Positions 9,502 through 17,408 of a stretch of 64,000 nucleotides of DNA are shown one piece after another. A program made the position numbers and the translations under genes. This stretch comes from Bog-756 sp963828385. Its GTDB lineage: Bacteria > Actinomycetota > Acidimicrobiia > Acidimicrobiales > RAAP-2. The DNA is taken from contig CAWHEF010000002.1 of the NCBI GenBank assembly GCA_963828385.1, forward strand, positions 2,356,001 through 2,420,000, in the 5' to 3' direction. Each line of letters starts with the position of its first letter. The stretch's first letter is position 1. Under the pieces are notes generated by a model. That model searched no databases and was not told where the DNA came from. It saw only the letters and a list, made by a program, of their open reading frames with translations.

Positions 9502-9537
9502 GAAGGTGCGGCGCCGGCCCGGAAAACGGCGTTTCGC

Positions 9538-10729
9538 TCAGCCGACGGCGGCCGGCACCGAGGCGTGCGGCATGCACAACTCGTCGTACTCGGCGATGAC
9601 CAGCTCTCCGGCGTCGGGGCCGCACGCCGGGCACTGGGGGTCGCGTTGCATCTTGAACGTCCGGAACGTCTCCTCCAGGGAGTCGTAGGCGAGCAGCCGT
9701 CCTTCGAGCGTGTCCCCGATGCCGAGGAGGATCTTGATCGTCTCGATTGCCTGGATCGAGCCGATGATCCCGGGCAGCACACCGAGCACACCCGCCTCCG
9801 AGCAACTCGGGGCGAGCTCGGCGGGAGGAGGCTCGGGGACAAAGCACCGGTAGCACGGTCCTACATAGGGGTTGAACACGGTCACCTGGCCCTCGAACCG
9901 GAAGATCGACCCGTGCACGACCGGGATGCGCTTGATCAACGAGGCGTCGTTCACCAGGTAGCGGGTCGGGAAGTTGTCCGTGCCGTCCACGATGACGTCG
10001 TAGCCGTCGATGATGTCGAGGATGTTGTCGGCGCCCAGGCGGACGTCGTAGGTGACCACGTTCACGTCGGGATTGAGCGACGTGAGCGTCTTCTTTGCCG
10101 AGTCGACCTTTCGCTCGCCGATCCGGTCGGTGTTGTGCAGGATCTGACGCTGCAGGTTGGACAGCGTCGACGACGTCCATGTCGATGACGCCGATCGTCC
10201 CCACGCCGGCGGCGGCCAGGTAGAAGCCGGCCGGTGAACCGAGGCCGCCGGCCCCGAGCAGCAGCACCTTGGAGCCGAGCAGCTCGAGCTGGCCCTTCTC
10301 GCCCACCTCGGGAAGCAGCAGATGGCGCTGGTACCGGTTGCGCTGGTCGGGCGTGAGCGACTCGGGTACGGCCCAGTCCCGACCCTCGTCCTTCCACCGG
10401 TTGAACCCGCCGACGACCGAGGACACGTCGGTGTAGCCCAGCTGCTGCATGGTCTGGGCCGCGAACGCCGAGCGGGTGCCACCGGCGCAGTAGGCGACGA
10501 CGTGGCTCGACTTGTCCGGGATCCGACCCTCGACGGAGGTCTCGAGCGTGCCCCGGGGGATGTGGAGGGCACCGGGCAACGCGCCCTGCTCGTACTCGTC
10601 CGGCTCGCGGACGTCGAGGACGACGGTGTCGCCGCCGGCGATCTCGTGTTCGGCCTCGGCCGGCTCGATCTCGCGGACCTCGGCCTTGGCCTGGGCCAAC
10701 ATCTCTCTGAACGTGGGCACGTCGATCAC
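9538..10729 (-). pseudogene. rhodanese-ThiF/MoeB fusion sulfur-carrier adenylyltransferase, one frameshift
   Basis: Adenylates the C-terminus of a ThiS/MoaD-like sulfur carrier and, with its rhodanese domain, supplies sulfur for thiocarboxylate formation. Rhodanese comes first (VVLDVREPDEYEQG; active-site Cys in VVAYCAGGTRSAF), then the E1-like domain (YQRHLLLPEVGEKGQ, LLLGAGGLGSP). After a break near 10165 follow SNLQRQILHNTDRIG, DGTDNFPTRYLVND, a CYRC...CPAC zinc site and PSCSEAGVLGVLPG. One extra base explains the break. Domain order is the reverse of mycobacterial MoeZ, where rhodanese is C-terminal. GTG 10729 is chosen for the GAAGGA just before it; GTG 10720 is also possible. Confidence 0.82.
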
Positions 10730-10956
10730 GATCCTTCGTACGGGCGCCGATGGCTGCTGGCTCCAGGGCATCCCGCCTCGGGGCCTCCTACCGGCGCCAT
10801 GGGTGCGCTGCGTAGTGAAACACTACCAGCCAGGTCAACATTCCCCGCTGCCCGGAACGGCCGTCCGGACCCCTCTGATGCTCGGCCCCGGCGGCCCGGC
10901 TCACAGAGCAGGGGAGCGTTGCCAACGGGCGGTAGCGTGCGGGCGGTGGAGGGACG

Positions 10957-11556
10957 GTGGAGCTGACCGAGATCCTCGTCAGACGGCGAATGACCCGGAA
11001 CTTTCGTCCCGATCGGCTCCCCGGCCCGGTGGTGGACGAGATCCTCGCCGGTGCCCTCTCCGCCCCCTCGGCCGGCAACACCCAAGGTCGGGAGTTCGTC
11101 GTGCTCGACGGGCCGGCCGAGACGGGCCCGTTCTGGAGGACGGTGACCGACGAACGGTGGCGGACCGGGTCCCGACGGTACCGGGGGCTGTCGGCGGCGC
11201 CCGTCGTCGTGCTCGTCTTCTCCGACCCCGGGGCCTATGTCGACCGGTACGGCGAGCCGGACAAGGTGCGCGCTGACGGCAGTGAGGTCGAGTGGGTGAT
11301 CCCCTACTGGCACGTCGACGCCGCCTTTTCGGCGCTGCTGATCCTCCTGGGCGCCACCGGGAGGGGCCTCGGTGCCGCCTTCCTCGGCAACTTCCGGGGC
11401 GAGGACGCTCTGAAGGCTTTGCTGGGGGTTCCCGACCGGCTCCGGTGGCTCGGAGCCGTGCTGCTCGGCGAGAAGGACCGACCCGACCCCCCGTCCTCCT
11501 CGGTCATGCGCACGAAGCGCACCCTCGCCGACAGCGTGCACCGCGGGCGGTGGTAG
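10957..11556 (+). CDS. nitroreductase family protein
   Basis: FMN-dependent NAD(P)H oxidoreductase of the nitroreductase superfamily, 199 residues. Diagnostic parts are the N-terminal RRRMTRNFRPD arginine cluster that binds the FMN phosphate, ILAGALSAPSAGNTQGREFVVL, and the C-terminal GLGAAFLGNF. GTG 10957 has a GGAGGG ribosome site 7-8 bases upstream. Physiological substrate unknown; related proteins include F420- or FMN-linked oxidoreductases. Confidence 0.82.
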   Translation: MELTEILVRRRMTRNFRPDRLPGPVVDEILAGALSAPSAGNTQGREFVVLDGPAETGPFWRTVTDERWRTGSRRYRGLSAAPVVVLVFSDPGAYVDRYGEPDKVRADGSEVEWVIPYWHVDAAFSALLILLGATGRGLGAAFLGNFRGEDALKALLGVPDRLRWLGAVLLGEKDRPDPPSSSVMRTKRTLADSVHRGRW

Positions 11557-11596
11557 CCGTGGCTTTCCCGACGCCTGCCGAGAATGGTCCGCTCGA

Positions 11597-12311
11597 TCAG
11601 GCGGGCGCCAGCGCCTCGACGTAGACCGTCTCCGGGATTCGCACCGGGCTGTCGGGCGCCGGCTCGATCCTCGACGCGTCCCCCGGGCATCACCGACGGG
11701 TGCTCGAACCCGGCTTCGGCGACGACCAGGCACAGGGTCTCCCCGTCCCATGCCGAGACATGGCCGTGCTCCTGGAACACCTCGCTCAGGGCCAGCATCG
11801 CCGTGGGCCGGCCGGGACGGAGACGTTCGAGGATGGCGTCCCCTTTGACATACCCGGTGGCGTAGAGACCGGCATCGGGCACCCCGACCCGCAGGACACC
11901 GCCGGGGGCGAGGACGCGCCGGCAGTGACGGAGCACGGCGAGCCCGTCCGTCACGGTCAGATGCTCGAGCACGTGCTCCAAGAAGACGGCAGTAGCGCTG
12001 GTAGCAGCGAAGGGCAGCGGTCGGCGGAGGTCCCAGGCCACGTCGGCCTCGGCTCCGACCAGGTCGAGGTTGACCCAGCCGTCGAGGTTGTTGCCCCCCG
12101 AACCCAGGTGGAGGCGCAGGGGGCCACCCCCCTCGTACTGGCGGGCCTTTCGGCGGGCCACGGCGGCCAGGGCATTGGTCGCCACCTGCTTGCCTCGCAA
12201 GCGCACCGAAGACCCGAGGAGCGGACGAAGGGCGTCGGCGAACGGCAACGTGGACGCGCCGGTTCCGAGGCTCTCGTCTTCGCGCACGCCGAGGTACTCG
12301 GACAGGCTCAT
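11597..12311 (-). pseudogene. SAM-dependent methyltransferase (class I), one frameshift
   Basis: Rossmann-type methyltransferase. Visible are the SAM motif LRLHLGSGGNNLDGWVNLDL, a VFLEHVLEHL block and HCRRVLAPGGVLRVGVPD, typical of the Methyltransf_11 group often found with surface polysaccharide genes. The frame breaks in the run of five Gs (plus-strand C run 11680-11684). Dropping one G gives the natural C-terminus DASRIEPAPDSPVRIPETVY ending at TGA 11597, and a protein of about 237 residues. ATG 12311 (MSLSEYLG) is the chosen start; upstream codons look non-coding. Confidence 0.72.
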
Positions 12312-12475
12312 CGCCGGTCGTTCGCCGACCTGGTCACCCACTCGGTCATCGGAGCTTCCCACGGTGGGGAACGAGCATACTCGTGGCTGTCCCCGGGACT
12401 GCTTGCCGCATCCGTCCAGCCTGCCATGCCCTTCGCTCGTGGCCGGTGAGCACTTCGAAGGAGGCGTGGAACACT

Positions 12476-13027
12476 GTGGCCGTGAGCGCCCTGGAAGCGG
12501 ACCTGCGGCACATGACTGCGTTGTGGGACGCCAAGCCTCTGGAGCTGTACCTGCGCACCGCCTTGCGTGTTCCTCTCTATCCGCGACTGGCGGTGGCGGT
12601 CCGGTACCGGGCCTCGTCGTGGTGTTGGCGCCACCGGCTCCGCCCGGTGGCGCTCTGGCTCGAGGTTCGCTCCGTCATCAGAAGCGGATCGGAGATCCAT
12701 CCCGCCGCCCGGTTCGGGGGAGGCTTCGCCATCAGCCACACCTCCGGGATCGTCGTGGGCCACGAAGTGGTGGCCGGTCGGAACCTCGTCCTCTGTCAAG
12801 GGGTCACCCTCGGCCATACCGGGCGGGGGCCGGGTCAGCCGTGCATCGGCGACGACGTGAGGATCGGGGCCGGCGCCAAAGTGCTCGGGCCGGTCCGCAT
12901 CGGCGACGGTGCCTGGATCGGGGCCAACGCCGTGGTGCTGGCTGACGTGCCTGCCGGAGCGACAGTCACCGGTGTCTGGCGAGGTGAGCACCGTTCTGGC
13001 GGATCGTCACCGCCCATAGAGAACTAG
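12476..13027 (+). CDS. serine acetyltransferase-like hexapeptide acyltransferase
   Basis: Left-handed beta-helix acyltransferase close to CysE: a helical N-terminal part followed by hexapeptide repeats with ISHTSGIVVGHE, NLVLCQGVTLGHTG, IGDDVRIGAGAKVLGPVRIGDGAWIGANAVVLADVP. About 183 residues, short for CysE but normal for actinobacterial serine O-acetyltransferases. GTG 12476 has AAGGAGG about 11 bases upstream; GTG 12482 is an alternative. No cysK neighbour is present and the divergent gene is a methyltransferase, so acetylation of a sugar rather than serine cannot be excluded. Confidence 0.7.
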   Translation: MAVSALEADLRHMTALWDAKPLELYLRTALRVPLYPRLAVAVRYRASSWCWRHRLRPVALWLEVRSVIRSGSEIHPAARFGGGFAISHTSGIVVGHEVVAGRNLVLCQGVTLGHTGRGPGQPCIGDDVRIGAGAKVLGPVRIGDGAWIGANAVVLADVPAGATVTGVWRGEHRSGGSSPPIEN

Positions 13028-13199
13028 CCACCTGCTCCCTCCCGGAGAAGCCGCCGGATGGATCGCCGTCCGGCAAGGGTGCGTGCCAGGTGGTCGGCAA
13101 AGCTCCACCGGCACCGTGGTCCGGCACGACATCCGCTGCATCGGCCGACCTGCCCTGTCGGGTCCTGCGCCGGCGCACGCTCGAAATCCGGAGGTAGCG

Positions 13200-13994
13200 A
13201 TGACCACGCAACCGGCGACGTGTACGACGCCAGACGCTCCCGACACCATCCCGCACCTGCGCACGGCACCGGACACGCTCGGATCCGCTGCCGTCCCCGG
13301 TGCGCCCGACAGCCGGACGCCAGGTGAGCCAGGCGCCTCCCGCCGGCCCCGCCCGACAGCGGTGCTGTCGGGTGATGCGGCTGTCATCCACGTCGTGGCA
13401 TGGACCGACCCGATCGCCGATCCCCATGGGTTGCACCCCTGCTCGCGCTATGTCGAGCTCTACTGGCTGGGGATCCTCGGACCTTCTTCGACGTGGCTGC
13501 TACGGCGGCTCTCCTACGGGCTCGAGGTCCGCGCCGACGGTTTCGACCTCCCCCTGGCCGAGACGGCGCGGGCACTCGGCCTCGGCGCGCGCATGGGAAA
13601 GAACTCGCCCTTCCGGCGGTCGATCCAGCGGCTGTGCACGTTCGAGATCGCCAGACCATCGGGACCCGGTTGCCTGGCCGTGCGCACCGCCATCCCTCCC
13701 CTTCCCCTCCGCCACCTCTCCCGGCTCCCCGAGTCCCTGCAGGTGAGCCACCGCCGGTGGCTCACCGAGCAACGCCTGCCCGAAGCCGAGCGCATGAGAC
13801 GCCGTGCGGCGAGGCTGGCCTCCGACCTCGCCAACGCCGGTCGTGACCGCGACGACATCGAACGTCAGCTCTGGACGTGGCGCTTCCATCCGACCGTGGC
13901 CTATCAGGCGGCGACGGCAGCCACCCCGGGCCCGGGACCGGCCCTCGTATCCACCCCGCCTCCCGGGCCCACCGGGCCAGGGCCCCGACGGTGA
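13200..13994 (+). CDS. conserved hypothetical protein
   Basis: Unknown function, 264 residues. ATG 13200 follows GGAGGT at good spacing, which decides the start. Residues 1-55 are low-complexity Thr/Pro/Ala; a central block is compact (HPCSRYVELYWLGILGP, WLLRRLSYGLE, SPFRRSIQRLCTFEIARP, LAVRTAIPPLPLRHLSRLPE, LQVSHRRWL) and looks like a soluble conserved domain; the tail is Pro/Gly-rich. From memory similar blocks occur in uncharacterised actinobacterial proteins, but no domain name can be assigned. It ends nine bases before the convergent gpsA. Confidence 0.6.
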   Translation: MTTQPATCTTPDAPDTIPHLRTAPDTLGSAAVPGAPDSRTPGEPGASRRPRPTAVLSGDAAVIHVVAWTDPIADPHGLHPCSRYVELYWLGILGPSSTWLLRRLSYGLEVRADGFDLPLAETARALGLGARMGKNSPFRRSIQRLCTFEIARPSGPGCLAVRTAIPPLPLRHLSRLPESLQVSHRRWLTEQRLPEAERMRRRAARLASDLANAGRDRDDIERQLWTWRFHPTVAYQAATAATPGPGPALVSTPPPGPTGPGPRR

Positions 13995-14003
13995 AGGATC
14001 CGT

Positions 14004-14993
14004 TCAGCCCGGGTCCTGCTCGTGGCCGGCCGGGACCAGTCCCCAGTAGGCATCGAGTGGTTGGATCTCACCCTGAACGACCCGGTCGATCATGGAACAG
14101 ATGGGCAGGTCGAGGCCGTAGCGGGTGGCCAGCTCCAGAACGACCGTGGCCGTCTTCACGCCCTCGGCCACCATGTGCAGCTCCTCCAGGATGTCCTCCA
14201 GGGCCCGGCCCTTGCCGAGCTGCTCCCCCACCTTGCGGTTCCGGCTGTGGGGGCTCATGCAGGTGGCGATGAGGTCACCCATGCCGGCCAGCCCGGCGAA
14301 CGTCGTGGGCTGGGCGCCCATGGCCATCCCCAGCCTCGTCAGCTCGGCGAGGCCTCGCGACATGACCGCCGCCCGGGTGTTGTCCCCCACTCCGAGCCCC
14401 TCGCCGATCCCGGCGGCGATGGCGATCACGTTCTTGCACGCTCCGCCCATCTCGCACCCGATCACGTCGTGATTGGTGTACACCCGGAACACCCCGCGGG
14501 TCACGACCTGCTGGATGGCCGTGGCCACCTCGAGGTCGTCGGTGGCCACCACGGCCGCCGCCGCCTTGCCCGACATGATCTCGTTCGCCAGGTTCGGTCC
14601 GGTGAGCACAGCTGCCGGGTGGCCCGGGACCACCTCCTTGATGACCTCGGTCATGCGCAGCATCGAACCCCGCTCGAGACCCTTCGACAGGCTGACCACC
14701 GGGATCCACGGACGGATGTAGGGAGCGGCCGACTCGAGGGCGGCCCTGAACCCCGAGGTCGGGACGCCCACGACGAGCATGCTGGCGTCCCCGGCCGCCT
14801 CTTCGATGCTGGCGGTCGCCCGGAGTGAGCGAGGCAGCTCGAACCCGGGCAGGTACGCCGGATTGACGTGCTCATCGTCGATGGCAGCGGCGGTCTCGGG
14901 GTTCCGCGCCCACAAGACGGTGTCGTGACGCGGGGCCAGCAGGGACGCCATCGTCGTCCCCCACGAACCCGCACCGAGCACCGCGATCCGCAC
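14004..14993 (-). CDS. gpsA: glycerol-3-phosphate dehydrogenase [NAD(P)+]
   Basis: Reduces dihydroxyacetone phosphate to sn-glycerol-3-phosphate for phospholipid synthesis. The 329 residues start at the cofactor loop GAGSWGTTMA and contain SLSKGLERG, LTGPNLANEI (family form GPSxAxE), the catalytic-lysine block ACKNVIAIAAGIGEGLG, NTRAAVMSRG and GLAGMGDLIATCMSPHSRNR. All family landmarks are intact and length is normal. Confidence 0.94.
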   Translation of the reverse strand: MRIAVLGAGSWGTTMASLLAPRHDTVLWARNPETAAAIDDEHVNPAYLPGFELPRSLRATASIEEAAGDASMLVVGVPTSGFRAALESAAPYIRPWIPVVSLSKGLERGSMLRMTEVIKEVVPGHPAAVLTGPNLANEIMSGKAAAAVVATDDLEVATAIQQVVTRGVFRVYTNHDVIGCEMGGACKNVIAIAAGIGEGLGVGDNTRAAVMSRGLAELTRLGMAMGAQPTTFAGLAGMGDLIATCMSPHSRNRKVGEQLGKGRALEDILEELHMVAEGVKTATVVLELATRYGLDLPICSMIDRVVQGEIQPLDAYWGLVPAGHEQDPG

Positions 14994-15049
14994 GACGCGA
15001 ACCTACCGCGGACTCCCCGGAGTCGCTGGTCCCGACGGGCTGCGACGCG

Positions 15050-16630
15050 TCAACGACCGAGGGTGGCGAGGGCCCGGACGGCTTCGTCCGACGTCACCAG
15101 CGCGGTGAGCGTCCGCACGCCGAAACCGGTTCCCCCCTTGACCATGTACCGGGAAGAATCCTCGGCACGGGCCGGCCCGGCGATGTCGAGGTGGACCCAG
15201 GGGACGCCGCCCACGAACTCGCGCAGCAACAAGGCGGCGACGATCGCTCCCGCCTGGCCGGCCCGACCGGTGTTGCGCATGTCGGCGATCTCCGAGTCGA
15301 TGTGGCCGCGATAGTCGTCGGGCATCGGCAAGGGCCAGCTGTGCTCGCCCGCTCGGGCCCCGGCCTCCCCGACGAGCCGACCCAGCCGCTCGTCGTTGCC
15401 CAGGCGGGCGGCCACCTCCTTTCCGAGGGCGACCACGGCGGCGCCGGTCAGGGTGGCCAGGTCCACGATGGCGTCGGGAGCGAGCTCGGAGGCCAGTGAC
15501 AACCCGTCGGCCAGTACCAGGCGGCCCTCGGCGTCGGTATTGAGAACTTCGATGGTCTTGCCGTTCCTCGTCGTCAACACGTCGCCCGGTTTGGTGGCAG
15601 ACCCTCCGGGCATGTTCTCGGTCAGGGGCGCGAAGGCGGTGATGGGGAGACGCGCCCCCAATGCGCTCGCAGCATCGATGGCCCCGGCCACGGCGGCGGC
15701 CCCGGCCATGTCCGTCTTCATGGTCTCCATGCCCGAAGCCGACTTGAGCGAGAGGCCGCCCGAGTCGAAGGTGATGCCCTTGCCCACCAAGGCCAGGTGA
15801 GGGACGTGGCCATCCACCTCCACCGGGTCGTCGGGCCGGTACTCCATGCGCACCAGGCGGGGGGGCCGGCTCGAACCCCGAGCCACCCCGAGCAGTCCGC
15901 CCAGGCGCTCGGCGACGATGCGGTCCTCGTCCCAGACCTCGACGTGCACCGTGTCCACCCCGGCGAACCGATCGACGATCGAGTCGGCCAGCACACCGGG
16001 GTTGAGCGAAGTCGGCGGCTCGTTCACCAGGTCGCGGGCGAACGCCACCGACTCGGCGATCCGTGCCCCGCGGGCCGCCCCTTCCCCAACCGGCCCTCGT
16101 TGCTCCGACGCCGGATCCACCACGACGAGGGTGTCGGGCCCCTCGGTGGCATCGGCCCCGGTCGTCCGGTACCTGAGGTAGCGGTAGGCCGCCAGCGACC
16201 CGCCCTCGGCGACGGCCGATGCGGCGACATCCGGTGGGACACCTCCCCCGTCAGGGAGCACGAAGGCGGCCACACCGGTTCCGGCGGAGCGGACGAATGC
16301 CGCCGCCGCTCGACGCAGCGTCTCGGCGCCGGCGTCGCCCTCCAGCGCCGAATCAGGCCCCACCCCGACGACGACGAGGTCGACACCGGGATCGGCCGTC
16401 GCCGCCGGCAGCACGGCGGTCTGCCCAACCGCTGCCGTGAACCGGTGCCTGGCACACCACTCCTGGTCGAGCCCGGTCGGAAGGAGTGCCTCGGGCTGGT
16501 CACCGGCGGGACGGCCCTCGACGGCCGGCCGGGGACCACTCGCCGCGACCGACACCGGCACCCCGACGGCGGTGAGCCCGGTCCACCCTGTCCTTTCGAG
16601 CTCGGGCATCCCTCGCACCTCGACCTTCAC
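15050..16630 (-). CDS. pepA: leucyl aminopeptidase (M17, PepA)
   Basis: Two-metal aminopeptidase that removes N-terminal residues from peptides. The C-terminal catalytic domain has GKGITFDSGGLSLKSA, KTDMAGAAAV and NTDAEGRLVLADGL, which hold the metal ligands and active-site Lys/Arg, and IVAALLLREFVG near the end. The N-terminal domain is variable, as in the family; 526 residues is normal. Its ATG overlaps the TGA of the upstream adenosyltransferase gene by four bases, so the two are probably translated together. Confidence 0.92.
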   Translation of the reverse strand: MKVEVRGMPELERTGWTGLTAVGVPVSVAASGPRPAVEGRPAGDQPEALLPTGLDQEWCARHRFTAAVGQTAVLPAATADPGVDLVVVGVGPDSALEGDAGAETLRRAAAAFVRSAGTGVAAFVLPDGGGVPPDVAASAVAEGGSLAAYRYLRYRTTGADATEGPDTLVVVDPASEQRGPVGEGAARGARIAESVAFARDLVNEPPTSLNPGVLADSIVDRFAGVDTVHVEVWDEDRIVAERLGGLLGVARGSSRPPRLVRMEYRPDDPVEVDGHVPHLALVGKGITFDSGGLSLKSASGMETMKTDMAGAAAVAGAIDAASALGARLPITAFAPLTENMPGGSATKPGDVLTTRNGKTIEVLNTDAEGRLVLADGLSLASELAPDAIVDLATLTGAAVVALGKEVAARLGNDERLGRLVGEAGARAGEHSWPLPMPDDYRGHIDSEIADMRNTGRAGQAGAIVAALLLREFVGGVPWVHLDIAGPARAEDSSRYMVKGGTGFGVRTLTALVTSDEAVRALATLGR

Positions 16631-17253
16631 GATGGCTCACCGCCTCCGTCCCCCCCGTCGCCACCCTGGTCCGGTCGGGCTGGTCCTTCCGATCGTTCGC
16701 TCGGTCGACGGGAGCGGCTCTTGGCCAGGAGGTGTTGGTCGCCCTCGGTCCAGCGGCCGAGGGCCCAGAGGACGTCCGAGAGCCGGTTCAGGTACCGCCC
16801 GACCAGCGAGCCCTCGACGGGGACAGTGACCCACAGCCGCTCGGCCCGGCGAACCACGGTGCGGGCCAGGTCGAGGGAGGCGGAGACCTTGTTGGCCCCG
16901 GGGATCACGAATTCGGCAGGCATGTCGATCCGCTCGATCAACGAGTCGATCCGCTCCTCCACCGATGAGATCATGTCGTCCGTCACCTGTGTCGAGCCCG
17001 GGACGAGCTTCGAACGGTTCTCCGGTGCGGTCGCCACTTCGGCCATGAGCACGTAGAGATCGCGCTCCAGGCCGGTGAGGATCGAATCGAGCTCGGATCC
17101 TGCTTCCGCCTCCGCCCGGGCCACGCCGATCACGGCCTGAGCTTCGTCGACGGTTCCGTTCAGGTGCATGACGGCGTCGTCCTTGCTGACCCGGCCGCCG
17201 TAGAGGAGCCCGGTCGTACCGTCGTCCCCTCGCTTCGTGTAGATCCTCACCAC
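16627..17253 (-). CDS. cob(I)yrinic acid a,c-diamide adenosyltransferase (PduO type)
   Basis: Transfers the adenosyl group of ATP to cob(I)alamin, forming adenosylcobalamin. The N-terminal IYTKRGDDGTTGLLYGGRVSKDD is the PduO-type ATP-binding signature; LNGTVDEAQAVIG, EFVIPG and ARTVVRRAERLWV follow. About 190 core residues plus a short basic tail. The acyl-CoA mutase at 7.9 kb is the likely client. Divergent from metH, so two B12-related genes share one intergenic region. GTG 17253 is followed at once by a second GTG; either could initiate. Confidence 0.9.
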   Translation of the reverse strand: MVRIYTKRGDDGTTGLLYGGRVSKDDAVMHLNGTVDEAQAVIGVARAEAEAGSELDSILTGLERDLYVLMAEVATAPENRSKLVPGSTQVTDDMISSVEERIDSLIERIDMPAEFVIPGANKVSASLDLARTVVRRAERLWVTVPVEGSLVGRYLNRLSDVLWALGRWTEGDQHLLAKSRSRRPSERSEGPARPDQGGDGGDGGGEPS

Positions 17254-17393
17254 GGCCGCATCACCGGAGATGCTAAGCGACCGGCCACCGCCGGCTCTCG
17301 GCTCGCTCCCGCCCGCACGGACCTCCTCTCCCGGCCCCTGGACCGGGGTGTCGGCCGGGAGACCAGCCGTCGTCCCGGCCCCACCTGGCCCGA

Positions 17394-17399
17394 TAGCCT
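17394..17399 (+). promoter_or_regulatory. putative -10 element upstream of metH
   Basis: TAGCCT nine bases before ATG 17409. A start site seven bases on would leave a leader of only a few bases. There is no Shine-Dalgarno sequence before the ATG, which agrees with an essentially leaderless transcript. Confidence 0.3.
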
Positions 17400-17408
17400 T
17401 TGTGGACC

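Noticed and set aside
17353..17368. GGCCGGGAGACCAGCC upstream of metH resembles the B12 box of cobalamin riboswitches.
   Set aside because: The other conserved riboswitch parts (GGTG...AATCC and GCCACTG segments) are not found upstream, the likely -10 of metH lies downstream of the box so it would not be transcribed with metH, and such riboswitches usually control B12-independent metE rather than metH.
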